From Acidobacteriota bacterium (GTDB taxonomy: Bacteria; Acidobacteriota; Thermoanaerobaculia; Thermoanaerobaculales; Thermoanaerobaculaceae), in assembly GCA_004298115.1 (NCBI GenBank), contig SCRJ01000193.1, forward strand, positions 1 through 37,732: a stretch of DNA of 37,732 bases, in the 5' to 3' direction. Below the pieces are notes generated by a model. The model was not told the origin of the DNA. It saw only the letters and a list, made by a program, of their open reading frames with translations, and did no database searches. Within the stretch, counting starts at the first letter, position 1, and every line of letters begins with the position of its first letter. Shown here one piece after another: positions 30,832 through 37,732 of the stretch. The position numbers were made by a program, and so were the translations under genes.

Positions 30832-32220
30832 GTGGACCAGATCCTCGACCGCGCCCGCCGCGCCGTCTCGGCCTCGGCCTCGCACCCGCTCTACTTGCGG
30901 CTGGCCGAGGCGCTCGCCCCCACGCTCGCGGAGGACGGGGCCGGCACGCTTCCCTCGGCGCGCGCGCTGGCGGTCGAGATCGGCCTGAACCGCGCCACGG
31001 TGACCGCGGCGTACCGCGAGCTGGCGCGGCGCGGCCTGCTGGCGCTGCGTCCCGGGCGCCCGGGCCGGCGGCCGGCGGCGCACGCCGAGCCGGCGCCGGC
31101 GGGGTTCGAGCCGCCGGCGGGCGGGATCGACCTCGCCCGCTACGCGCCCGACCGCGAGCTGCTGCCGGCCGGGCAGGTGTTCCGCTGGCTGGGCGTCGGC
31201 GAGGGCGAGGGCGAAGGCGTCGCCCAGTACGGCAGCGCCTGGGGGTACCAGCCGCTGCGCGGGTGGCTCGCGGCGCGCCTGGCGAGCTTCGGCGTCCCGG
31301 CCGCGGCCGACCGGGTGCTGCTGACGGGCGGCGTGCAGCACGCGCTCGACCTGCTGCTGCGCGCCCTGGCGCGCCCCGGCGACACGGTGCTGGTCGAGGA
31401 CCCGACCTACCCGGGGTTGCCGCCGCTGCTCGCCCTCCACCAGGTGCGCGTGGTCGGGATCCCGGTGCACCGCGACGGCGTCCGGCCGGCCGAGGTCGCC
31501 GCTCTGCTCCGGCAGGAGCGACCGCTGCTCGCGATCCTCACCCCCACACTGCACAACCCCTCGGGGCTGGTGCTCGGGGAGGAGAACCGGCGCGAGCTGC
31601 TCAGGCTGCTGCGCGGACGCGGCGTGCAGGTCGTGGAGGAGCTGTTCGACCCGGCGCTGGTGAGCGACGGCGAGGTGCCGCCGCCGCTGGCCGCGCTCGA
31701 CCCCGCCGTGGTGGCGGTCGGCTCGTTCTCGAAGGCGCTGTTCCCCGGGCTGCGCGTGGGCTGGGTCGCGGGCCCGGCCGAGCTGCTCGAGCGTGTCGCC
31801 GCGGTGAAGAGTTCGGCCGACCTCGGCGGCAGCCCGTTCCTGGAGGCGGCGGCGTGGACGCTGTGTCGGCGCGGGGTGTTCGACGACCAGCTCGCGCGCC
31901 TGCGCGGCGCCGCACGCGCCCGGCTCGAGATCGTGCTCGCCGCGCTCGCGCACGCGCCGAAAGGCGTGGCGTGGAGCGTGCCGCGCGGCGGCTTCTCGCT
32001 GCTGGTGACGCTGCCGCCGGGGTGGAGCTCGCGCGCCGTCGCGGCGCGGGCGGGGGAGCGCGGGGTGTGGGTGCTGCCTGGGCCGGCGATGTCGGTGTCC
32101 GGCCGCGACGACGTGGTGCGGCTCGCGTACGCCGCAGTCGGCGGCGAGCGGCTCGAAGAGGGGATGCGGGGTTTTTGCGCGGCGCTGGAGCCCGGACGCG
32201 GGCCGCTGCCGCTGGTGTGA
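30832..32220 (+). CDS. pdxR: PdxR-like MocR regulator (GntR HTH plus aminotransferase fold)
   Basis: A 462-residue fusion. Residues about 15-80 are a GntR winged helix ([11 protein letters not shown]...[31 protein letters not shown]). Residues about 110-455 form a type I PLP-dependent aminotransferase domain with TPTLHNPSG and the PLP lysine in [11 protein letters not shown] (Lys301). In MocR regulators this domain senses pyridoxal phosphate rather than catalysing. The pdxS-pdxT genes lie directly downstream on the same strand, so it is very likely PdxR, controlling B6 synthesis in response to PLP. The gene starts with GTG without a ribosome site. Confidence 0.92.
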   Translation: MDQILDRARRAVSASASHPLYLRLAEALAPTLAEDGAGTLPSARALAVEIGLNRATVTAAYRELARRGLLALRPGRPGRRPAAHAEPAPAGFEPPAGGIDLARYAPDRELLPAGQVFRWLGVGEGEGEGVAQYGSAWGYQPLRGWLAARLASFGVPAAADRVLLTGGVQHALDLLLRALARPGDTVLVEDPTYPGLPPLLALHQVRVVGIPVHRDGVRPAEVAALLRQERPLLAILTPTLHNPSGLVLGEENRRELLRLLRGRGVQVVEELFDPALVSDGEVPPPLAALDPAVVAVGSFSKALFPGLRVGWVAGPAELLERVAAVKSSADLGGSPFLEAAAWTLCRRGVFDDQLARLRGAARARLEIVLAALAHAPKGVAWSVPRGGFSLLVTLPPGWSSRAVAARAGERGVWVLPGPAMSVSGRDDVVRLAYAAVGGERLEEGMRGFCAALEPGRGPLPLV

Positions 32221-32233
32221 GACGAGAGGGGAT

Positions 32234-32251
32234 CCGGAGCGTCGGCTCCGG
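32234..32251 (+). promoter_or_regulatory. hairpin in the pdxR-pdxS gap
   Basis: CCGGAGC and GCTCCGG form a perfect 7-bp stem with a GTCG loop, 13 bases after the pdxR stop and 17 before ATG of pdxS. It could attenuate or stabilise the message; no T-run follows. Confidence 0.35.
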
Positions 32252-32267
32252 GGTCCGGGAGGACGAG

Positions 32268-33155
32268 ATGGAGTTCCAGTCAGAACAGTTCCGAGTCAAG
32301 GTCGGCCTCGCCGAGATGCTCAAGGGCGGCGTGATCATGGACGTCACCGATGCGGCGCAGGCCAAGATCGCCGAGGACGCCGGCGCCGCCGCCGTCATGG
32401 CGCTCGAGCGCGTGCCGGCCGACATCCGCGCCGAGGGCGGCGTCGCCCGTATGGCCGCGATCGGCAAGATCGAGGAGATCATGAAGCTCGTGTCGATCCC
32501 GGTGATGGCCAAGTGCCGGATCGGGCACATGGCCGAGGCGCGGGTGCTCGAGGCGCTCGGCGTGGACTTCATCGACGAGTCCGAGGTGCTGACCCCGGCC
32601 GACGAGGAGAACCACGTCTGGAAGCGCGACTTCAAGGTCCCCTTCGTGTGCGGCTGCCGCAACCTCGGCGAGGCGCTGCGCCGGATCGGCGAGGGCGCCG
32701 CGATGATCCGCACCAAGGGCGAGGCCGGCTCGGGGAACATCGTCGAGGCCGTCCGCCACCTGCGCGCCGTGCGCCGCGAGATGCGCCGTCTCGGCACGCT
32801 CGACGCCGCCGAGTTGGTGCCGGCGTCGAAGGAGCTGCAGGCGCCGCTCGAGCTCGTCGAGTACGTGGCGCGCGAGGGCAAGCTGCCGGTGCCGAACTTC
32901 GCGGCCGGCGGCGTCGCCACCCCGGCCGACGCGGCCCTGTGCATGATGCTCGGCGCCGAGTCGGTGTTCGTCGGCTCCGGGATCTTCAAGTCGGAGGACC
33001 CGTCGCGGCGCGCCGCGGCGATCGTCAAGGCGGTCACCCACTGGCAGGACCCGGCGGTGGTGCTGGAGGCCTCGCGCGGCCTCGAGGGCGCGATGGCCGG
33101 CCTCGACATCGCCAAGCTCACGCCCGAGGAGATGCTCTCCCGCCGGGGGTGGTGA
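32268..33155 (+). CDS. pdxS: pyridoxal 5'-phosphate synthase subunit PdxS
   Basis: A 295-residue synthase subunit that builds PLP from ribose 5-phosphate, glyceraldehyde 3-phosphate and ammonia. The sequence is highly conserved: [39 protein letters not shown] with the catalytic Lys82, and [11 protein letters not shown] with Lys150. It forms a dodecameric beta-barrel complex with PdxT. GGGAGG precedes ATG 32268. Its stop directly abuts the pdxT start, giving tight coupling. Confidence 0.98.
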   Translation: MEFQSEQFRVKVGLAEMLKGGVIMDVTDAAQAKIAEDAGAAAVMALERVPADIRAEGGVARMAAIGKIEEIMKLVSIPVMAKCRIGHMAEARVLEALGVDFIDESEVLTPADEENHVWKRDFKVPFVCGCRNLGEALRRIGEGAAMIRTKGEAGSGNIVEAVRHLRAVRREMRRLGTLDAAELVPASKELQAPLELVEYVAREGKLPVPNFAAGGVATPADAALCMMLGAESVFVGSGIFKSEDPSRRAAAIVKAVTHWQDPAVVLEASRGLEGAMAGLDIAKLTPEEMLSRRGW

Positions 33156-33755
33156 GTGCCTGGCCGCTGGGCGCCGATCGGGCTGCTCGCGCTGCAGGGC
33201 GACTACGCGGCCCACGCCCGGGCGCTGGCCGAGCGCGGCGCCGCCACCCGCGAGGTGCGCACCTCCTCCGACCTCGCGGGCCTCGCCGGCCTCGTCCTCC
33301 CGGGCGGGGAGTCCACCACGATGCTCACCCTCATGGAGGGGAGCGACCTCGGCGCGCGCCTCGTAGCGGAGATCAAGGGCGGGCTGCCGGTGCTCGCGAC
33401 CTGCGCCGGGGTGATCCTGCTCGCGCGCGAGGTGCGCCTCCCGCCGCAACGCTCGCTCGGGGTGCTCGACGCGGTCGTCGAGCGCAACGCCTACGGGCGG
33501 CAGCTCGACTCGGCGGTCGTCAGCCTCACCGTGCGCGATCGCGACGGGCTCGGGACGGACGCGCTCGAAGGGGTCTTCATCCGCGCGCCGCGCGTGACCG
33601 CGGTGGGGACGAGTGTCGAGGTGCTGGCCACGCGCGGGGACGATCCGGTGCTGCTGCGCCAGGGCGCGATTCTGGCGGCGACGTTCCACCCCGAGCTGAC
33701 GGCCGGGTCCCCGGTCGTGGACCTATTCGCCCGTCTCGTCCGCGCCGCCGGATAG
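33156..33755 (+). CDS. pdxT: pyridoxal 5'-phosphate synthase glutaminase subunit PdxT
   Basis: A 199-residue glutaminase that supplies ammonia to PdxS. The class I amidotransferase triad is present: Cys83 in LATCAGVILLA, and His178 and Glu180 in FHPELT. The PdxT signatures LALQGDYAAHARAL and LPGGESTTM are intact. It starts with GTG immediately after the pdxS stop. The downstream gap is filled by CATTGCGAG repeats, so the operon probably ends here. Confidence 0.97.
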   Translation: MPGRWAPIGLLALQGDYAAHARALAERGAATREVRTSSDLAGLAGLVLPGGESTTMLTLMEGSDLGARLVAEIKGGLPVLATCAGVILLAREVRLPPQRSLGVLDAVVERNAYGRQLDSAVVSLTVRDRDGLGTDALEGVFIRAPRVTAVGTSVEVLATRGDDPVLLRQGAILAATFHPELTAGSPVVDLFARLVRAAG

Positions 33756-33891
33756 CGCGCGCCCGCCCATCGGGGGACCCCACATCCAAGACCCGAGGGC
33801 GGTCGGGTCCGACATGAGGGGTTCCGTGGGGCAGGCGCCCTTGCCCGTCCTGGCGTCGCAGGGTTGGGGTACGAGGGGCCGCGCCGACCGC

Positions 33892-34168
33892 TGTCATTGC
33901 GAGGTTCCCGAGCGGAGCGAGGGAACCGCGGCAATCTCGAGGTCGCCGCTGGGTACCTCGGCATCGCGGCCGGCACGAGATTGCTTCGTCGGTGCTCGCT
34001 GTGCTCGCACCTCCTCGCAATGACCGGTTTTCCCCCGGTCATTGCGAGGTTCCCGAGCGGAGCGAGGGAACCGCGGCAATCCCGAGGTCATCGCGGGGCA
34101 ACTCGGCATCGCCGTCGGCACGAGATTGCTTCGTCGTCCCGCCGTTGGCGGGACTCCTCGCAATGACC
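33892..34168. repeat. tandem pair of CATTGCGAG composite palindromes
   Basis: Two units of about 132 bases (33892-34025 and 34038-34168) are near-identical over most of their length. Each starts GTCATTGCGAGGTTCCCGAG and ends CTCCTCGCAATGACC, so each is bounded by inverted ends and has hairpin arms inside. Only the inner part of the right arm differs: GTGCTCGCTGTGCTCGC in one and a TCCCGCC...GGCGGGA hairpin in the other. They fill the 498-base gap 33756-34253 together with GC-rich spacer. Confidence 0.85.
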
Positions 34169-34253
34169 AGGTGTCGAGGGACGGCGGTGGTCCTCGGAAT
34201 GGCCAAGGGTCGGGGGATGGCGGTCGTTCTCACAACAACCGCAGGTGAGGAGA

Positions 34254-35018
34254 TCAGAACGTGTAGGTGTCGCCCTGGCGGAGCTCTTCGACCGGGTGGG
34301 GGAAGCGGGTCGCGGCCAGCTCCTGGCGCAGCTCGTCCACGTATGCCGGCTTGAGGTGGTACAGGTGGACGGCGACGTCGCGCTTGAGCTTGGCGAGCTC
34401 GGCGGCGAGGGTCGTCGGGGTGAGGTGCAGCGAGACGTCCGCCACCGCCTGCATCCGGCTCGGGAACGAGACCTCGACGATCACCGCCTTGAGGTTGGGC
34501 GTCCGGTTGGCGAGGTCCCAGACCTCCTGCGTCGGCCCGGTGTCGGAGGTGAAGAGCACCGCGCCACCCTCGTCCTCGACGAGGTAGCCGTGCGTCGGGA
34601 CGGTGTGCCGCACCGGCACCGAGGTGAGGCGCAGGCCGCCGGCGGTAAACGTGGTCCGCGGCTCGACCTGGGTGAGGCGCACCGCCGGCAGCATGTCGTT
34701 GGGGATGCGCGTGAAGTCCGGCCAGGTGTCGTTGTTGAACAGGTGCATCTTGACGGTGTGGAGGACCTGCGGCGTGAGGAGGATCTCGAGCGCCTCGCGT
34801 TGTTCCCCGAAGGTGTTCTCGACCAGGAACGGGATCGACGCGGTGTGGTCGAGGTGCGAGTGGGTGAGCACGATCTGGCGGATGCGCCGCTGCGCGTCGA
34901 GCGGCAGCGCCTGGGTGATCGAGCCGGCGTCGAGAGCGAGCTCGCCGTTGATGAGAAACGAGGTCATCCGGCACGTCGGGCTCGACCCGCCGAAGCTCCC
35001 CAGGATGTGCCACTCCAT
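34254..35018 (-). CDS. class-II cAMP phosphodiesterase-like metallo-beta-lactamase-fold protein
   Basis: A 254-residue protein with the zinc motif THSHLDH (His53, His55, Asp57, His58). LFTSDTGPTQEVWDLA supplies the further metal-binding Asp, and LYHLKPAY the final His. Motif order and spacing resemble class-II 3',5'-cyclic-nucleotide phosphodiesterases, so hydrolysis of cAMP or a related diester is likely; other MBL hydrolase activities remain possible. ATG 35018 has no ribosome site but lies 6 bases after a TATACT box, implying a leaderless mRNA. It is divergent from the lipoate ligase-like gene. Confidence 0.82.
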   Translation of the reverse strand: MEWHILGSFGGSSPTCRMTSFLINGELALDAGSITQALPLDAQRRIRQIVLTHSHLDHTASIPFLVENTFGEQREALEILLTPQVLHTVKMHLFNNDTWPDFTRIPNDMLPAVRLTQVEPRTTFTAGGLRLTSVPVRHTVPTHGYLVEDEGGAVLFTSDTGPTQEVWDLANRTPNLKAVIVEVSFPSRMQAVADVSLHLTPTTLAAELAKLKRDVAVHLYHLKPAYVDELRQELAATRFPHPVEELRQGDTYTF

Positions 35019-35024
35019 CGACAA

Positions 35025-35030
35025 AGTATA
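35025..35030 (-). promoter_or_regulatory. -10 box of the phosphodiesterase-like gene, leaderless
   Basis: TATACT on the minus strand ends 6 bases before ATG 35018. No good -35 hexamer is seen. Confidence 0.5.
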
Positions 35031-35086
35031 GGACACAAACGGGCACAAATGTCTGCCTCAGGCGGCACGCCGCGGTCCCCGGTCGC

Positions 35087-35092
35087 TACAAT
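35087..35092 (+). promoter_or_regulatory. -10 box of the lipoate ligase-like gene, leaderless
   Basis: TACAAT ends 7 bases before GTG 35100. The -35 is weak. An upstream in-frame ATG (35049) would place this box inside the gene and is therefore disfavoured. Confidence 0.5.
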
Positions 35093-35099
35093 CCGGGGC

Positions 35100-35741
35100 G
35101 TGGACGCCGCCCAGATCCCGCCGCCGCCGTCCGGCCACGCCCGCTCGCTCGCCGGTCTCGACCTGGCGGGGGCGCCGCCGCCGTTCGTGCGGGCGGAGGC
35201 GGCGCGCGAGGTCGTCGTGGTGGTGAGCCGCTCCCGCACCGCCGCGCGCGAGATCGTCCTCGAGCGCTGTGCGGCCGACGGCGTCCCGGTCGTGGTGCGG
35301 CCCTCCGGAGGCGGTGCGGTGGTGCTGGCGCCCGGCGTCGTTGCGGCGTCCGCGGTGCTCGCCGCCGACCCCGCGGTGCGCTTCCCGGAGCCGTACTTCC
35401 GGCGTTGCTGCGGGGCGGTGGCCGCCGCGCTTGCCGCCGTCGGCGTCGAGGGCGTCGCGATGCGCGGGATCTCGGACCTGTGTCTCGGGGACCGCAAGAT
35501 CGCGGGCAGCTCGCTGCGCCTCGCCGGCGGCCGGGTCCTCTTCCAGGTCTCGGTCCTCGTGGAACCCAATCTCGGTCTGCTCGACCGCTACCTGCGCCAC
35601 CCCTCGCGCGAGCCGGAGTACCGCGCCGGCCGCGGGCACCGCGAGTTCGTCACCTCGGTGCGCCTCGCCGGATTCGCCGCGACGGTCGGGGACGTCGTGG
35701 CGGCGGTGGACGAGTTCCTGCGCACGGCGGCGCGGGCGTGA
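35100..35741 (+). CDS. lipoate-protein ligase A-like protein
   Basis: A 213-residue protein of the BPL/LplA/LipB family, which transfers lipoyl, biotinyl or octanoyl groups to protein lysines. VRPSGGGAVVLAPGVV matches the R-R-x-S-G-G-G-A-V motif, and DLCLGDRKIAGSSLR contains the catalytic Lys (D-x-x-x-x-x-x-K-I-x-G-x-x). It is shorter than LplA and lacks its C-terminal domain, so it could be an octanoyl or lipoyl transferase of the short type. The start is GTG 35100, inferred from the -10 box; ATG 35049 is the alternative. Confidence 0.85.
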   Translation: MDAAQIPPPPSGHARSLAGLDLAGAPPPFVRAEAAREVVVVVSRSRTAAREIVLERCAADGVPVVVRPSGGGAVVLAPGVVAASAVLAADPAVRFPEPYFRRCCGAVAAALAAVGVEGVAMRGISDLCLGDRKIAGSSLRLAGGRVLFQVSVLVEPNLGLLDRYLRHPSREPEYRAGRGHREFVTSVRLAGFAATVGDVVAAVDEFLRTAARA

Positions 35742-35772
35742 GGGCGGACCGCGTCGGCGGCCGCCGCGGGCC

Positions 35773-35800
35773 TTGCCTCAAGTAGCTGCGAGCGTGTAAC
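35773..35800 (+). promoter_or_regulatory. promoter for the amidase gene
   Basis: TTGCCT (35773-35778), 16 bases, TGTAAC (35795-35800). Downstream, GGTGCGG and CCGCGCC can form a hairpin in the 5' leader before ATG 35845. Confidence 0.4.
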
Positions 35801-35844
35801 CTCGGGGGCTCAGGGTGCGGGGAAACCGCGCCCCCACACGAGCC

Positions 35845-37242
35845 ATGCGCAAGACCCTCGCGATCGTCTTTGCCGTACTCCTGCTGCTGCCGATGGCGGC
35901 GGCGGCGGTCACCGTCACGACCCCGCAGGGTCCGCAGGAGGTGTTCGCCCGCGGCGACCTGCTCGACGCGCTCGCGGTGATGCGCCTCGCGGGGATCGAC
36001 GTCCAGTTCGCGGCCGCCGCCGGCAGCTACAGCGCCGTCACCGGGGACCACCAGGTCCAGTTCACGCCGGGCGGAGCGCTGGCCGTCGTCGACGGCCGCC
36101 TGACGCGGTTGCCGGGGCCGTTGCGGCAGCTCGAGGGCCACATCGTGTGTGCGCCGGCCACGGCCGCGGTGTTGCTGGCGCCGTTCGGTTGGACGGTGCG
36201 CGCGAGCGGCGCGGCGTTCGAGCTGGCGCGCACCTCGGCCGGCGAGGTGATCGAGGTCTCGGTGGTGCGCGCCCCGACGGGCACGACGCTCGTGGTGCGC
36301 GGCACCTCGCAGCGGCCGCAGGTCGCGGCGACGCCGGGCGCCGTCGCGCTGCAGTTCGTCACCCCGGTAACGCTGGCCAAGCCGATCGTGCCTGACGCCG
36401 AGCTGCTCGGGGGCGACCTCCGGGGCACGACGCTCACGCTCCACCTCGCCGCCGGCGCCGAGGTCGCGAACACCTACCCGCTCGACAACCCGCCGCGGTT
36501 CGTGGTCCGGCTCGGCGCCGCCGCGCCGGTGGCGGCGGTCGCGACGCCTCGCGCCGGCCCTCTCGTCGTCCTCGACCCCGGGCACGGCGGTGGGGACCAG
36601 GGCGCCAAGGGACCCGGCAACGAACTGGAGAAGGACATCACGTTGGCGGTCGCGCGCGCCACCGCGGCGCAGCTCCAGGCCGCCGGCGTGGCCGCCCGCC
36701 TCACCCGCGACGGCGACGACACGGTGTCGTTGACCGACCGGACCGCGCTCGCGAACCGCCTGCAGGCGACGGTGTTCGTCTCGATCCACGCCAACGCCTC
36801 GCTCGCCCGCGGCGCGCACGGCGCCGAGACCTACTACATGAGCGCCGACGCCTCCGACGCGCAGGCGGCGCAGTCGGCGGCGCGCGAGAACGCCTCGGCC
36901 GGCCCCGACACCGTGCAGCTCATCCTCTGGGATCTCGCGCACGTCGCGAACCTCAACAACTCCGCGCGCCTGGCCCGCTCGATCCAGGAGAAGCTCAACG
37001 CCCTGCAGGGGATCAAGGACCGCGGCATCCGTCAGGCGCCGTTCGTGGTGCTGACCGGGGCGACGATGCCGGCGGCGCTGGTCGAGGTCGGCTTCCTTTC
37101 CAACGCCGACGAGGCCGCGCGGCTGTTGTCCCCGGACACGCAGCAACAGATCGCCGCCGCCCTCGCCGACGCGATCGTCGCCTACCTGCACGAGCCGACG
37201 CCGGGCCCGGCCACGCCGCCGGCCGACACGCCCACGCCATGA
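35845..37242 (+). CDS. N-acetylmuramoyl-L-alanine amidase with AMIN domain
   Basis: A 465-residue exported cell-wall hydrolase that cleaves the amide bond between MurNAc and the stem peptide. Signal peptide: MRKTLAIVFAVLLLLPMAAAA. Residues about 110-230 look like an AMIN peptidoglycan-targeting domain (GTTLTLHLAAGAEVANTYPLDNPPRFVVRL). Residues 240-455 are Amidase_3 with zinc ligands His247 (DPGHGG) and His315 (SIHANA), and catalytic Glu414 (LVEVGFLSN). The Pro/Thr-rich tail is unstructured. The stop overlaps the next start by 4 bases (ATGA), so it is coupled to the GerMN gene. Confidence 0.94.
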   Translation: MRKTLAIVFAVLLLLPMAAAAVTVTTPQGPQEVFARGDLLDALAVMRLAGIDVQFAAAAGSYSAVTGDHQVQFTPGGALAVVDGRLTRLPGPLRQLEGHIVCAPATAAVLLAPFGWTVRASGAAFELARTSAGEVIEVSVVRAPTGTTLVVRGTSQRPQVAATPGAVALQFVTPVTLAKPIVPDAELLGGDLRGTTLTLHLAAGAEVANTYPLDNPPRFVVRLGAAAPVAAVATPRAGPLVVLDPGHGGGDQGAKGPGNELEKDITLAVARATAAQLQAAGVAARLTRDGDDTVSLTDRTALANRLQATVFVSIHANASLARGAHGAETYYMSADASDAQAAQSAARENASAGPDTVQLILWDLAHVANLNNSARLARSIQEKLNALQGIKDRGIRQAPFVVLTGATMPAALVEVGFLSNADEAARLLSPDTQQQIAAALADAIVAYLHEPTPGPATPPADTPTP

Positions 37243-37732
37243 AGACGCTGCGCCCGATCGTGGCAGCCCTGGTCGTGCTCGGCGTCCTCGCGGCCGTCGT
37301 GCTGCTCGGCCGTCGCCACCGTGCCCCCGCGCCGCCGCCGGCGGCGGAAGAGGCGACGCCCGCCCCCACGCCGGTGCCCGCCGCGCTCGTCCTCTTCTTC
37401 CCGGGCGACGACGCGATGCTGCACCGCGAGGCGCGCGAGGTGCCCGAGCTGCCGGCCGGGGTCCCGGCGCGCATCAAGCTGGTCATGGAGGAGCTCGTCG
37501 CGGGCTCGCACCAGGGCTTCGCGCCGGCGGTGCCGTGGGGCGCCACCGTGCAGGCCGTGTTCCTCGACCGCGACGGCAACGCCTGGGTGGACCTCACACC
37601 GCCGCCCGCCGACGTGGTCGCCGGCACCGACGGCGAGCTCGACCTCGCCTACGCGGCCGTCAACAGCATCGCCGCCAACTGCCCCGGCGTCCGCCGCGTC
37701 CAGCTGCTGTTCGGCGGGCAGCAGGTCGCGAC
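37239..37732 (+). CDS. GerMN domain lipoprotein-like/membrane protein (3' end missing)
   Basis: The first 164 residues are visible. Residues 6-24 (PIVAALVVLGVLAAVVLLG) are a membrane anchor, followed by a Pro/Ala linker. From about residue 50 the sequence (LVLFFPGDDAMLHREAREVPEL...IKLVMEELVAGSHQGFAPAVPWGATVQAVFLDRDGNAWVDLTPP) fits the GerMN (sporulation/spore germination GerM) fold, also common in non-spore-formers beside cell-wall amidases. It is translationally coupled to the amidase gene, which supports a role in envelope remodelling. The window ends inside the domain. Confidence 0.88.
   Translation, partial: MKTLRPIVAALVVLGVLAAVVLLGRRHRAPAPPPAAEEATPAPTPVPAALVLFFPGDDAMLHREAREVPELPAGVPARIKLVMEELVAGSHQGFAPAVPWGATVQAVFLDRDGNAWVDLTPPPADVVAGTDGELDLAYAAVNSIAANCPGVRRVQLLFGGQQVA

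Noticed and set aside
33892-34168. CRISPR array
   Set aside because: Only two units, each over 130 bases with inverted ends and internal palindromes; no short regular repeats with unique spacers and no cas genes.

Overview
The window is very GC-rich chromosomal DNA. Its coding style (many GTG starts, several promoters placed for leaderless mRNAs, PdxS/PdxT vitamin B6 synthesis, a DUF1800/DUF1501 pair, an AMIN-amidase followed by a GerMN protein, a sigma-54 promoter) suggests an environmental Gram-negative-type bacterium such as an acidobacterium or a related deep lineage. There is no rRNA or other taxonomic marker, so this placement is an inference.

Layout. 1-1897: right-hand part of an IS66-family insertion sequence (end of tnpB, complete tnpC) that cuts off the 5' end of the next gene. 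1918-6436: a tight co-directional cluster of a truncated unknown protein, a TPR protein, a MazG-like NTP pyrophosphatase, and an 815-residue fusion of a PD-(D/E)XK nuclease, a DUF2075/Schlafen-group-3-type helicase and an S24 (LexA-like) peptidase. It looks like an anti-phage or stress-response cluster and is the best candidate here for an undescribed system. 6850-11640: a visibly less GC-rich block of five same-strand ORFs (a UvrD-like helicase, two unknowns, a DUF2513 protein, a PIN-like protein). Each is followed by an attC-like element, so this resembles an integron cassette array without a visible integrase. 11676-14657: MerR regulator plus VIT-VWA protein.

14658-21116 is a scarred accessory region: a broken RhuM-Fic gene, a non-canonical NRAMP-type transporter, a DUF4258/MqsA toxin-antitoxin pair and a Cas4-like nuclease/DEDD exonuclease (DUF2779). 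Partial copies of the 3' end of the DUF2779 gene are scattered between these genes, and palindromic CATTGCGAG repeats are inserted in frame inside the DUF2779 gene itself.

21191-37732 is mostly ordinary chromosome: secreted beta-propeller; PilZ protein behind a sigma-54-type promoter; cytidylate-kinase-like protein with an MFS exporter; DUF1800/DUF1501 secreted pair; two secreted Ig-like or CARDB-type proteins; the pdxR-pdxS-pdxT locus; a class-II cyclic nucleotide phosphodiesterase-like protein; a lipoate ligase-like protein; the cell-wall amidase; and a GerMN protein cut by the window end. At least three families of palindromic intergenic repeats occupy the gaps.
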